In this document: positions 9,019-18,777 of the stretch, in pieces
Layout of the letters: the number at the start of each line of letters is the position of its first letter
Numbering within the stretch: the stretch's first letter is position 1
Assembly: GCF_009728935.1 (NCBI RefSeq)
Contig: NZ_CP034235.1
Coordinates: 2,208,001-2,272,000 of the forward strand
DNA length: 64,000 nucleotides
Source of the DNA: Paenibacillus psychroresistens
GTDB taxonomy: Bacteria; Bacillota; Bacilli; Paenibacillales; NBRC-103111
Direction of reading: 5' to 3'
Position numbers and translations under genes: made by a program
The notes under the pieces: generated by a model
The model's input: the letters and a program-made list of their open reading frames with translations, nothing else
Told to the model about the DNA's origin: nothing
Databases searched by the model: none

Positions 9019-11508
9019 ATGCTAAAATGGATTAAGGAAGGGATGAAAATAATGAAGGTCACACAATTATCAAAGCTTGCTGTAATTGGATCTGCAGTTG
9101 TTTGTGTTTTTATTCTATCAGGTAGTGGTGCTGCTCATGCAGCGAGAGATCCTTGGACTTCTCCATTCTCACAGAACAGCATATGGAATATGCCGATTGG
9201 TTCTAATGCTTCCTACCAATCCTTTGGGCATTTCCCAGTAGGCAGCTATGTTCATGCGGATCCAGAATATCATGTGAAGACTTACTCAACGGATCCAATC
9301 CGAAATATATATGGAGTTCCCAATTGGACTAGCAGATGCAGCGATACATCCAATCTACAAGGTACAATCAATATTCCTGATGATTTTATCGTTGCGGATG
9401 CGACAACAAATCCATACAGTACACCAAATAACGTTGCAGCTTTTCTAAAACCAGATGGACATACTCTTATTCAGTTAGAACCGCTAACTCGTTGTACCGC
9501 TGGAGGCAATGTTTTTGGGTATCGTTGGTCGACAGATTTGGATATTCAAGGGGAGGGAATAGGAGGAACCCATTGGGGCTCAGGACTATCTGCTATAGGT
9601 GGCTCCATTAGACATGGTGAACTCACAGGAACGGCCCCAATTAAGCATGCACTCAAATTAAATGTTTGGGGGAATTATCTATATTATAACAACTCGGATA
9701 CTACCAAAGGCTATCGATGGCCAGCAGATCGATCAGATGCAGGTGCACCAAGTAACTATCACGGTACGAATCCGAAGATTGAAATGGGTGCTTTAATGGC
9801 AATTTCTCCAAGTGCTACGGAATCATCTCTAGGTTTACAAACAGTAGCAGGTAAAAAGCTGTTCCATGCACTTCAAGACTACGGGGCTTACATTGCTGAT
9901 GATACGGGTTGGGATGCCTACGCTTTCAGTTTATCAGTTGAGGCTATGAATGAGTTCGAAGAAGTGAACGGATATTCTTTTAATCAAGGTTCTTCTGCAA
10001 CGGGCAATTCAAAGGTATACTATGATGATTTTAATAAACTAATTACAAACTTATATGTAATCGACAACAACAGCTCCACCAATGTTGGCGGGGGAGGTAC
10101 GCCGAGAGCTGTACTTGCCGATGCTGCATTTAGCGCGATGGATAACACAGCACCGAGTGTGCCAACTAATTTTCAGCTGACTAGTAAAACAACTAATTCA
10201 ATTTCATTGTCATGGACAGCTAGTACGGATAATGTTCGCGTAATGGAATACGATATATTTAATGGAAGTCAACTCTTAGGATCTACTTATGGCAAAACTT
10301 CCTTGACTCTTAACAATTTAACTATAAACACAACTTATTTACTTAAGATAAGAGCAAGGGATACGGGACTGAATGCATCTGCTTTTACGACTCCTATATC
10401 TATGACGACTTATGATGGTTACTCTGAGAATTTTGATGATGGAGTTGCTCAGAATTGGAGTTTAGGAACGGGTACACTCGTGGAATATCAGAAGCTGAAA
10501 ATGACCAACTGGGGAGGGACGACATCGGGGATTTATAGCAACCGCGTTTTCTCTGCACCTAACACAGGAAACAATTATGTCTATCGTGTGAAGCTGCAAA
10601 CCGATGCTAGTGATAATAATGGGAAAACGAGGGTTTACTTCAATTATCTCGATACTAGCAATACGTATTACGTACAGTTAGGAGGAGGAACAAGCAATTC
10701 TGTTGAACTGAAAAAGGTAGTTGGCGGGATAGAAACAACTTTAGCATCGTATGGAGCTTATGAGATTAAAAACAACTCTTGGCCTAAGCTCGAAATTAAA
10801 TATGAAAAAGGTGGATACATCACGGTCAAGGGTATTCGTGCTGGCACAACAACTACACTTTTTAATCTTGTTCAAGATACCTCCTTAACTTCTGGGAAAA
10901 TTGGAGTTGGCGTATCAGGTACCCAATCTTTTGCAGAGGATGTTGAAGTTGTTATTAATGAGAATGCGGCTAGCCCTGCAGTTACGCCTTATGCTGAAAA
11001 CTTTGATGATGGACTAGCGCAGAATTGGACACTCAGCAACGCTTCGGTCACATTCTCAAGGCTGCAGCTGACGAATTGGAGCGGTTTAGCGAGCGGTATC
11101 TATGATAATGCCACTTACTCTGGTGCATATACCTATAAGGCTGCACTTCAGACCGATGCAGGAGATAATAATGGAAAGACGAGAATTTACTTTAACTATA
11201 CCAATACTAATAATACTTATTTTGTCCAGTTTGGCGGCGGAACAGTGAATACAGTTGAATTAAAGAAGGTTTTCGGAGGGGTGGAGTCTACGCTCGGGAC
11301 TTACTCAGGAGCCTATACCATCAAGAATTGGGATTGGCCAAGCATAGAAATCACTTACAATAATGGATCTATGACCATTAAAGGGACACGAGGCACGACA
11401 GTGACCACACTATTCCAAAATGTAACAGACTCCACGTTAACTTCAGGTAAAATAGGAATAGGTTCATTAAATACACAGTCATTCGCAGAGAATATTAGTA
11501 TCAATTGA
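9019..11508 (+). CDS. Large secreted protein: unrecognised N-terminal domain, FN3, tandem C-terminal beta domains
   Basis: 829 residues. Signal peptide of about 41 residues ending GAAHAA. The next 330 residues form one domain that I cannot assign; it starts with a WTSPFSQNSIWNMPIG motif and has further conserved-looking blocks (HADPEYHV; GGTHWGSGLSAIGGSIRHGEL; HALKLNVWG). A fibronectin type III domain follows (about 378-460), then two homologous copies of a 170-180-residue beta-sandwich starting ENFDDG(V/L)AQNW (about 471-650 and 659-828), resembling sugar-binding lectin-like modules. AAGAGGTG lies eight bases before this ATG; ATG 9052 is an alternative start. It stands alone, with a cre-like site upstream. 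A role in extracellular glycan binding or cleavage is inferred from the modules only. Confidence 0.75.
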   Translation: MLKWIKEGMKIMKVTQLSKLAVIGSAVVCVFILSGSGAAHAARDPWTSPFSQNSIWNMPIGSNASYQSFGHFPVGSYVHADPEYHVKTYSTDPIRNIYGVPNWTSRCSDTSNLQGTINIPDDFIVADATTNPYSTPNNVAAFLKPDGHTLIQLEPLTRCTAGGNVFGYRWSTDLDIQGEGIGGTHWGSGLSAIGGSIRHGELTGTAPIKHALKLNVWGNYLYYNNSDTTKGYRWPADRSDAGAPSNYHGTNPKIEMGALMAISPSATESSLGLQTVAGKKLFHALQDYGAYIADDTGWDAYAFSLSVEAMNEFEEVNGYSFNQGSSATGNSKVYYDDFNKLITNLYVIDNNSSTNVGGGGTPRAVLADAAFSAMDNTAPSVPTNFQLTSKTTNSISLSWTASTDNVRVMEYDIFNGSQLLGSTYGKTSLTLNNLTINTTYLLKIRARDTGLNASAFTTPISMTTYDGYSENFDDGVAQNWSLGTGTLVEYQKLKMTNWGGTTSGIYSNRVFSAPNTGNNYVYRVKLQTDASDNNGKTRVYFNYLDTSNTYYVQLGGGTSNSVELKKVVGGIETTLASYGAYEIKNNSWPKLEIKYEKGGYITVKGIRAGTTTTLFNLVQDTSLTSGKIGVGVSGTQSFAEDVEVVINENAASPAVTPYAENFDDGLAQNWTLSNASVTFSRLQLTNWSGLASGIYDNATYSGAYTYKAALQTDAGDNNGKTRIYFNYTNTNNTYFVQFGGGTVNTVELKKVFGGVESTLGTYSGAYTIKNWDWPSIEITYNNGSMTIKGTRGTTVTTLFQNVTDSTLTSGKIGIGSLNTQSFAENISIN

Positions 11509-11526
11509 TTAGGCAATAGCTTTTGA

Positions 11527-11584
11527 GATGGCGGCAGGACTAATCTTGATGATTCTGTAATTAAGATAAGTCCTATCCGCCATC
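11527..11584 (+). terminator. Long hairpin after the secreted protein
   Basis: GATGGCGG pairs with CCGCCATC, continuing through AGGACT/AGTCCT and ATCTT/AAGAT arms. There is no T run after it, so it may be a 3'-end stabiliser or a rather weak terminator. Confidence 0.5.
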
Positions 11585-11710
11585 AACATGGATAATGAAT
11601 GAACAATAGAATTCTATTAATCTCGAAATTGTTCTATATCCGTACGTAGCGTATTTCATTATGATTAATTTGTATCAAAAAAAAGTTTTATAATATAGGG
11701 AGGCAGAAAG

Positions 11711-13417
11711 ATGAGTAAACTTAACAGAAAAATGATTCAAATTTTATTAATTGTTTTACTTGCATTTGTAAGCGCATGCTCCAGCAGCAAGGATGAAGGG
11801 ACGAGTAAAGAAACCCCTGGAAACACGGCAACTTCCGTTAGTCCTCCTGTAGTTATGGATGGACCTCTACAGAAATATGAGAATACCGTCACTCTAACGA
11901 CAACCAAAGTACTCGAAGGCGATGTGAAGTTTAAAGAAGGCGAAAGCATCGATAACAATGTCATCGATAAATCAATTGAGCAAGATCTGAATATTAAGAT
12001 GAAGTACTTGTGGACTGCTTCAAACATGCCTGAATTAATTGAAAAGATTCGTTTGGCGCTATCAGCCAATCAAGAATTGCCAGATATGCTGGCTATATCT
12101 GATCCACTTCTATTGAGTCAATTGGTAAAATCAGGTAAGTATCAGGAAGTAGGTCCACTGTTTGAAAAATATGCAATAGATAATTGGAAAAAAGGGTACG
12201 AAAATCATAGTGAGCTATGGAATGGTGTAACAGTGGATGGAAAGAAGTATGCACTGCCGAGCTTCAATATGGTTGGTCGCGGAAATGTGATGTGGATACG
12301 TCAAGATTGGCTGACTAAATTAAATTTAAAAGCCCCAACAACAATTGCTGAACTAGAAACAGTGATGGATGCTTTCACAAATCTAGATCCAGACGGAAAT
12401 AATAAGAAGGATACCTATGGATTAGCCTTAGCTCTTAAAGATATGGGTGTTAATGCAACTTGGATGGGCAGTCCGGATTTTGTATTCGCTGCAGATGGAG
12501 TTATACCAACCGATAATTTCTGGACTAAAGATAAGGACGGCCAAGCTTACCAACCACTATTGTCCCCAGCTGCAAAGAATGGTTTAGGCAAGCTGCAGGA
12601 GTGGATGAAGAAAGGCTACTTCCCTAAAGACAGCGGTATTTATGATAATAACAAGGCTATCGAGCTGTTTAACAGTGGAAAGGCTGGTATTACATTTGGT
12701 GCTTACTGGTTGTCTGTTTGGCCTTTTCCAGACTTAATCAAAAATGTACCCGGTTCAGAGTTCAAAGCGTACCCTTATCCATCCGGTACAGATGGGACCT
12801 ATAAAGTAGCCCAAGAAAGTCCAACAAATGGGATGAATGTATTAATAAAGAAAGATATGGAGCATCCCGAAGCTGTAATTAAATACATGAATTGGTTTTA
12901 TAAAAACTATTTAGAGCCAGATGTAGGTACTAAATATGAATTTGGTCTTGCTGAAGGTTATGATTGGGCAACTGTTGATGGCAAACCGACCAATGATAAA
13001 AGCAAAGTGCCCAATTATATGGATGCAGTCCGCATTAGTGTACCTAAAGATTTCGTTTACCCGGATGCATGGGTTGATATGATGCGCAAATTTACAGCGG
13101 GTGAAAAACCAGTAACTCCGATGGAAACCAAACAATTTGGTGGTGAGGACGCGAAGAGTCTTGAAGGAGCTAAAATATTACTAGATGGAATCGATAAAGG
13201 ATACCAGTTACCTCCTATTATTGGTATTCCAACGACCAAGACGATGATGTCCAAACAATCGATGCTGGACAAAATGAGAAAAGAGACTTTAACTAAAATC
13301 ATTTATGGAGCAGCACCAGTAGATGACTATGATAAATTCCTAGAAGACTATAATAATGCAGGGTATAAAGACATCGTGGCAGAAGTTAACGATTGGTATA
13401 AAACATCAACTAAATAA
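11711..13417 (+). CDS. Extracellular solute-binding lipoprotein (importer 2)
   Basis: 568 residues. Signal peptide with a lipobox at about VSACS (Cys near residue 23), a Ser/Thr-rich tether, then a large two-lobed binding domain of the LplA-like group. GGGAGG lies seven bases before the ATG. The two permeases that complete the importer are not adjacent: they lie at 16973-18760, beyond a convergent two-component pair, and the locus is best read as one functional set. Ligand unknown, probably an oligosaccharide. Confidence 0.88.
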   Translation: MSKLNRKMIQILLIVLLAFVSACSSSKDEGTSKETPGNTATSVSPPVVMDGPLQKYENTVTLTTTKVLEGDVKFKEGESIDNNVIDKSIEQDLNIKMKYLWTASNMPELIEKIRLALSANQELPDMLAISDPLLLSQLVKSGKYQEVGPLFEKYAIDNWKKGYENHSELWNGVTVDGKKYALPSFNMVGRGNVMWIRQDWLTKLNLKAPTTIAELETVMDAFTNLDPDGNNKKDTYGLALALKDMGVNATWMGSPDFVFAADGVIPTDNFWTKDKDGQAYQPLLSPAAKNGLGKLQEWMKKGYFPKDSGIYDNNKAIELFNSGKAGITFGAYWLSVWPFPDLIKNVPGSEFKAYPYPSGTDGTYKVAQESPTNGMNVLIKKDMEHPEAVIKYMNWFYKNYLEPDVGTKYEFGLAEGYDWATVDGKPTNDKSKVPNYMDAVRISVPKDFVYPDAWVDMMRKFTAGEKPVTPMETKQFGGEDAKSLEGAKILLDGIDKGYQLPPIIGIPTTKTMMSKQSMLDKMRKETLTKIIYGAAPVDDYDKFLEDYNNAGYKDIVAEVNDWYKTSTK

Positions 13418-13420
13418 TGA

Positions 13421-13460
13421 AAAAGCCACTTGGTCCCTTTGGATCTGGTGGCTTTTCTCT
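13421..13460. terminator. Bidirectional terminator between convergent genes
   Basis: AAAAGCCAC and GTGGCTTTT pair, with an inner GGTCC/GGATC arm around CTTT. A run of A on one side and T on the other lets it stop transcription from both the lipoprotein gene and the minus-strand regulator. Confidence 0.8.
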
Positions 13461-15089
13461 TTATATAGTAACGGATTGAATCCTATACTCCTGCGGGGTT
13501 ACATTAAAATGTTTTTTAAACATTTTGATGTAATAAGAAGTGTTCTGGTAACCAATTAGTTCGCATATTTCTTGGATTTTATAATGAGTATTCGTTAGAT
13601 AATAAGCAGATTTGTCCATCCGCAGCCGATAAATATAGTCGCTTATATTTTCACCGGTTTCTAATTTATAGAGCTTAGATAGGTACCCCGGATTTAAGTA
13701 AACCTCATCTGCAATAGCTTGCAGGGATACGTCTTCAGCTAGTCTATGCTCCACAAACTGCTGTACTCGATTAATGATTATGGTATTAGTATTCCTGTTA
13801 TCTTGATCGAGATCTTCTCTAATAAGTCCCAAGACATCCTTTGCCCAATTGCGAAAATGTTCAAGCGAGCGCCTTTGATAGGCTTCTAACTCTAGTTGCT
13901 TCAAACCAACGATATGGATAAGCTGTTTACCGCTTTTATGAGCAATATAATTAAAAGAGGACAGTAGAGAGTAGTAGACTTCATTTATATGCTCAAGTGA
14001 ATCATTCCATTTGTTCGCAAGCTCGTTCATAATTTGATCTACTTTTATTGCTGCTTCTTCCCAACGTCCTGCTTCAAGCAGTTGGTTAAGCATGGGAGGT
14101 TCATAAAGACACTGCAAAGATTGAATGCGCACCTTCTGCGAGGAGATATCGACCGTTTTGAAGATCCCGGAATTACCTTTGATCATTTTGCGCATTTCAT
14201 ACAGCATGATTTCATAGACATCAGATAGGTTCTCAGACAAGCCCGTCCAATTGCTTAAGAGGATAGTAATATTCCCGGTTAAATACAATTCAACATTATG
14301 CTGCAATTCTTCTGCTCTGAGCTCTAGGAGTTCATTATCGCTCATTGATTGTTCTGTTGGATTCATCGATTTTCCCTTTAACAGGACAACTAAATATTCA
14401 TGGCTATCTTTGCCATACCACATATCATAATCAGCACTCATGATTTCTTCAGTAATGTTAAAGACAGCATACTCGAATAAGCTCATGCTTTGTTTATTAT
14501 AATTCAGAAAGTGTCCTTCCATTCGAATAAGCAACATACAGATGCGACTTTCAGCGGTAAAAGGGAGTTTGAGCATCTCGAGTTTTTCAGCAAACGCGAG
14601 CGATTCCATTTTACGTCCTTGAAGGAGATCCTGGAGTAAATTATTACGCAGTAGAGGTAAATGCTCACGTAGCGTATTGGATGCTCTTTGATAGGAGCTA
14701 ATATCGTCCCATTCTGCTTTCAACTGTGCAATAAGCCGTTTCACAGTACTAATAAGCTCATCATTACTAACAGGTTTAAGTAAGTAATCGAAAACTTGGG
14801 AACGCATGGCTTCTTGAGCATAGTCAAATTCAGCATAACCAGTTAGGAGAATACACTTTGTACGAAATTTGACAGCGGTGATCTTTTTAATTAATTCAAG
14901 TCCACTCATGCCGGGCATGCGAATATCGGTAATGACGATATCAATTTGTCCCAGCTTGAAAATTTCAAAAGCTTCTAAACCTGAATAGGCTCTATGAACA
15001 GCACTAACACCAAGTTCTTCCCAAGGAATACGTATGGATAATGCATCTACAACGGACGTTTCATCATCTACTAACAAAACTTGAACCAT
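13461..15089 (-). CDS. Response regulator with AraC-type DNA-binding domain, YesN type
   Basis: 542 residues. The receiver domain occupies about residues 1-120, with the acidic pocket at D8-D9, phosphoacceptor D55 in DIVITDIRMPG and the conserved lysine in YLLKP. A long middle domain follows, then an AraC double helix-turn-helix over the last 100 residues (ending NVTPQEYRI). AAGGAG precedes the ATG at normal spacing. It is the second gene of a minus-strand pair, 15 bases after its kinase. It should activate the importer-2 genes that flank it on both sides; that target is inferred from position. Confidence 0.9.
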   Translation of the reverse strand: MVQVLLVDDETSVVDALSIRIPWEELGVSAVHRAYSGLEAFEIFKLGQIDIVITDIRMPGMSGLELIKKITAVKFRTKCILLTGYAEFDYAQEAMRSQVFDYLLKPVSNDELISTVKRLIAQLKAEWDDISSYQRASNTLREHLPLLRNNLLQDLLQGRKMESLAFAEKLEMLKLPFTAESRICMLLIRMEGHFLNYNKQSMSLFEYAVFNITEEIMSADYDMWYGKDSHEYLVVLLKGKSMNPTEQSMSDNELLELRAEELQHNVELYLTGNITILLSNWTGLSENLSDVYEIMLYEMRKMIKGNSGIFKTVDISSQKVRIQSLQCLYEPPMLNQLLEAGRWEEAAIKVDQIMNELANKWNDSLEHINEVYYSLLSSFNYIAHKSGKQLIHIVGLKQLELEAYQRRSLEHFRNWAKDVLGLIREDLDQDNRNTNTIIINRVQQFVEHRLAEDVSLQAIADEVYLNPGYLSKLYKLETGENISDYIYRLRMDKSAYYLTNTHYKIQEICELIGYQNTSYYIKMFKKHFNVTPQEYRIQSVTI

Positions 15090-15104
15090 ATTGATAATCT
15101 CCTT

Positions 15105-16835
15105 TTATAATCTCTTTTTAAGATTCCATCGCACAATAAACTGCATGCCTCCGTCTTTCGATAGATGAATATCTAATCCAGCAGATTCCCCAAACTGAAG
15201 TGCGAAGCGCTGGTGAACGTTCCACACCCCATATCCCATTTCTTCTTGATGCTCCTGCAATAATGTCCCTTTTAATTTCTCAAGCTCATTTACTGACATT
15301 CCGCGTCCATTGTCTTCAATAATAATCATGAATTCATTATTTGTAGAAATTCCTTTCACATGAATATACCCTTGTTCAGGACGAGAATCAATTCCGTGGA
15401 TGACTGCATTTTCCACAATAGGCTGTAAGGCTAGTCGCGGAATTTCCAAATCAAGCATCTCTTCAGGAATCTCAATTTCGTAAGATAATCGCTTTATTCT
15501 TAGTTGCTGAATATTTAAATAGTTTTTAATTAATTGGATTTCTTCCCTTACAGTGGCTGATTGCTTGTCTATCCGCGTGGTATAACGAAAATACTCTCCC
15601 AGGTTTAAAGACATGGCGACTACAGCTTCTTCATCTCCTAAAGTAGCCATGTTCATAATGTAGAAGAGGCAGTTATACAGAAAATGAGGGTTGATTTGCG
15701 ATTGAAGCTGCTTAAATTTAGCTTCTCTAGAGTGAATTTGCTCTGCGTAAACCTGCTCGATTAGCGTTTGTATTTCAGTTGCCATCTGGTTGAAGTTAGT
15801 TAGTAGATAGCCGAATTCATTATTATCCTGATGTTCAAGACGTATCGAATAATCTCCCTGTCTGACTCGGCGGACACCTACTAGCAGCTTGCCCATAGGG
15901 ATTTGAATATAGCGATAGAGCCATAAGGACGCCGCGACACCCATTAGAATTAGAATGGCGATGGATATATAGAATAAGTTGCGGTTTTTTGTTATCGGGG
16001 AAAGAATAGCATTAATCGGTACAACATCGATCGCATACCAATTGATCCCTTTTAATATAAGGGCATTCAGCAAGTACTCCTGATTGTTTACAACTACAAG
16101 TTTATTTTGTACGGGACCTTTCAAATTCTCTTTTAAATAATCAATAAAACCTTGTCTATCATGTTGAGGATCCGATGTCCCAGTAATAGCGGGGTGCATT
16201 TCCTGATAGAGGAAAGTTTCACCTTGCTTGTTTTTATTGAATTCAAACAGCATGTCCTCGAGTATGGCAATTGAGAAATAAGTTTTTGTAATCTGTTGGA
16301 CGTTTGTGCTGTCTGCTAAATAAGGATCAACAACAAAATGTGAGAAACGTGGTTTCCCAATAGCCCCCGATTTTGCCTCTTCATATATCCATGATGGGTT
16401 GCTTGGGTTGACTATCGTCTTGACATCAAATTTGTTAATGGAAGAAAGCGAATCAGGCACGATTCTATTGGCATGGGGATAATAAACGACTAATTGGTTG
16501 CTCCATTTGCTGGACAGCTGCTGAAGTCTTAGCTTTTGCTCGACTGCGTTAACGGATGATATCTCTGCATAGGATGAAAAATCATCTCTGGATTGTAGAG
16601 ATTGAACTGAATAATCACGGCTAATCACACCGGCAAGCACACTTAGTTGATTGGTTTCATCTTCGATCTGGTTGGTGAAAAAAGTCAGCCGATTCAAGTT
16701 CAACTCTTGTACTTGTGATTTGATTAGGTTAACGCTTGTCCTATTGGAATATAAGTATAAGATTACGATCGGTAATAGAATGAAAAATAAAAGTAAGAGG
16801 AGTTTCGTGAATACATTTGATTTAACCTGGGGCAT
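15105..16835 (-). CDS. Sensor histidine kinase, YesM type
   Basis: 576 residues. One transmembrane helix near residues 10-30 and another near 283-305 bracket an extracellular sensor domain. A HAMP domain follows, then the His-kinase core whose phosphorylated histidine lies in QINPHFLYN (about residue 382), and a C-terminal ATPase with the N-box around PIVENAVIHG and the G-box DNGRGM. GGAGGAG precedes the ATG. The family senses sugars or cell-envelope signals and phosphorylates the cognate AraC-type regulator, which is encoded directly downstream. It is divergent from the permease genes across 137 bases. Confidence 0.9.
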   Translation of the reverse strand: MPQVKSNVFTKLLLLLFFILLPIVILYLYSNRTSVNLIKSQVQELNLNRLTFFTNQIEDETNQLSVLAGVISRDYSVQSLQSRDDFSSYAEISSVNAVEQKLRLQQLSSKWSNQLVVYYPHANRIVPDSLSSINKFDVKTIVNPSNPSWIYEEAKSGAIGKPRFSHFVVDPYLADSTNVQQITKTYFSIAILEDMLFEFNKNKQGETFLYQEMHPAITGTSDPQHDRQGFIDYLKENLKGPVQNKLVVVNNQEYLLNALILKGINWYAIDVVPINAILSPITKNRNLFYISIAILILMGVAASLWLYRYIQIPMGKLLVGVRRVRQGDYSIRLEHQDNNEFGYLLTNFNQMATEIQTLIEQVYAEQIHSREAKFKQLQSQINPHFLYNCLFYIMNMATLGDEEAVVAMSLNLGEYFRYTTRIDKQSATVREEIQLIKNYLNIQQLRIKRLSYEIEIPEEMLDLEIPRLALQPIVENAVIHGIDSRPEQGYIHVKGISTNNEFMIIIEDNGRGMSVNELEKLKGTLLQEHQEEMGYGVWNVHQRFALQFGESAGLDIHLSKDGGMQFIVRWNLKKRL

Positions 16836-16972
16836 TTTCTTGCTCCTCCTGAAAAGTAGTGAACAAAACGTTATGAATAACCAAATCCTTTTCTATATCC
16901 TCCAGGTGGAAGGAAATATAATAATAGTATACACCAGATATTAATGGATTTAGAAAGAAGGAGAGAATATTT

Positions 16973-17866
16973 ATGTCATCTAGAAGTAACAACGGCTGGT
17001 TATATCTTATGCTGCTGCCTGCAGTGATCTTAACTTTTGTTTTTTCGTACTTGCCTATAGGTGGGTTGGTTATGGCCTTCCAGGATTATCAGCCTTGGCT
17101 TGGTTTTACAAAATCGCCATGGGTTGGTTTGGAGCAATTTCGCACCATATTTGAATTCCCTGATGCAGTGCAAGTTATATGGAACACGGTTTTTATTGCT
17201 GCATTTAAAATTATTGCAGGTCTTTTTGTCCCTTTTTTCTTTGCTCTATTACTCAATGAAGTGCGTGTTCAGTCATTTAAGAGATCTGTGCAAACACTTG
17301 TTTACCTACCGCATTTTCTATCTTGGGTTGTTCTTGGTGGTATTCTAGTGGATGTATTGTCACCTTCAGGAGGGATATTAAACCGTTTTCTTGGGGTCAT
17401 TGGTATAGAACCGATCTTCTTTCTTGGTAACGGGAACTGGTTCAGAGCGACTGTGATTATCAGTGACGTATGGAAAGAATTTGGTTTCTCTACCATTGTC
17501 TATCTAGCCGCTTTAGCAGGGATTAATCCTTCTCTCTATGAAGCCGCTGAATCAGATGGAGCAAGTCGGTTCCAACAAACCGTACATGTTACGATACCTT
17601 CATTAATACCGATTATGATTGTGCTTGGCACATTATCCTTAGGCAGTATTCTCAATGCTGGATTTGACCAAATCTTCAATCTCTATAGCTCGCTTGTATA
17701 CAGTAAAGGCGATATTATCGATACCTACGTTTATAGAATGGGTATACAGAGCGGTCAGTTAAGTTTTGGTGCCGCATTTGGATTTTTTAAATCGGTTATA
17801 TCCACCCTGTTAATCGTCTTTTCATACCGAATGGCTTATAAATATGGCAACTACAAGATTTTCTAA
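16973..17866 (+). CDS. Sugar ABC importer permease, LplB type (importer 2)
   Basis: 297 residues, six transmembrane helices, EAA loop EAAESDGASRFQQT near residue 190. AAAGGAGAG precedes the ATG. It forms a pair with the next permease and probably serves the lipoprotein at 11711. The promoter must lie in the 137-base divergent region shared with the kinase gene; I could not fix its boxes. Confidence 0.9.
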   Translation: MSSRSNNGWLYLMLLPAVILTFVFSYLPIGGLVMAFQDYQPWLGFTKSPWVGLEQFRTIFEFPDAVQVIWNTVFIAAFKIIAGLFVPFFFALLLNEVRVQSFKRSVQTLVYLPHFLSWVVLGGILVDVLSPSGGILNRFLGVIGIEPIFFLGNGNWFRATVIISDVWKEFGFSTIVYLAALAGINPSLYEAAESDGASRFQQTVHVTIPSLIPIMIVLGTLSLGSILNAGFDQIFNLYSSLVYSKGDIIDTYVYRMGIQSGQLSFGAAFGFFKSVISTLLIVFSYRMAYKYGNYKIF

Positions 17867-17881
17867 AAAGGAGAGAAACCT

Positions 17882-18760
17882 GTGTATTATAAAACAGCCC
17901 CATATCGCGTCTTTACGATCTTTAATACTGTTTTTGTTGGTTTCATAAGCTTACTTTGCATATTGCCCATGATACATATCCTGGCAGTCTCATTCAGTGA
18001 TAAAGCTGCAGTAAGCGGTAACCTGGTAAACTTCTGGCCGATTGGCTTCAACCTGGACGCCTATGATAAGACGATAGCCAATCACCTGTTTATTTCGTCA
18101 CTTTGGATTTCGGTTAAAAGAGTGATCTTTGGTACACTTTTAAGTATGATCGTTGTCATTCTAGCTGCCTATCCCCTTTCCAAGGAATCGGGGGTGCTTA
18201 AAGCAAGAGCGACCTTTGCCTGGTATTTTGTTTTTACAATGCTTTTTAGCGGAGGTCTTGTGCCTTCTTATATTTTGGTTTCCAAGCTGCACCTGAACAA
18301 TACCATGTGGGCGCTTATTCTCCCGGGTGCTGTAAGTGTATGGAATATGATTCTGTTAATGAATTTCTTTCGTAATGTACCTAAGGAGCTAGAGGAAGCA
18401 GCTTTAATAGATGGAGCCAATCAGCTTCAAACTTTATGGAAAATTTATCTGCCGATTTCAATGCCTGCTTTGGCAACGTTATCTCTATTCACCTTGGTGG
18501 GACATTGGAATTCATGGTTTGATGGCCTAATATATATGACACGTCCTGAAAATTACCCCTTAGCCACATATTTGCAGACAGTTGTAGTCAGTCATAACCT
18601 AAAGGATTTAATTACAAACGTTAATGATGCGGCGAAGCTAACTCAGCGTTCCGTTCAGGCTGCGCAAATTTTTATAGCCTCCATTCCAATTTTGCTCGTA
18701 TATCCCTTCTTACAAAGGTATTTTGTTAAAGGAATGGTGCTTGGTGCAGTTAAGGAATAG
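17882..18760 (+). CDS. Sugar ABC importer permease, YtcP type (importer 2)
   Basis: 292 residues, GTG start with AAAGGAGAG upstream. Six transmembrane helices; EAA loop around EEAALIDGANQLQT near residue 171; the C-terminus RYFVKGMVLGAVKE is typical of this permease half. It is 15 bases after its partner and 17 bases before a serine hydrolase gene, so the three are probably one operon. Confidence 0.9.
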   Translation: MYYKTAPYRVFTIFNTVFVGFISLLCILPMIHILAVSFSDKAAVSGNLVNFWPIGFNLDAYDKTIANHLFISSLWISVKRVIFGTLLSMIVVILAAYPLSKESGVLKARATFAWYFVFTMLFSGGLVPSYILVSKLHLNNTMWALILPGAVSVWNMILLMNFFRNVPKELEEAALIDGANQLQTLWKIYLPISMPALATLSLFTLVGHWNSWFDGLIYMTRPENYPLATYLQTVVVSHNLKDLITNVNDAAKLTQRSVQAAQIFIASIPILLVYPFLQRYFVKGMVLGAVKE

Positions 18761-18777
18761 TTAGGGGGAAATGAACA

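Noticed and set aside
11681-11694. TATAAT at 11689-11694 as promoter of the importer-2 lipoprotein
   Set aside because: Transcription would begin at or after the ribosome binding site, leaving no usable leader.
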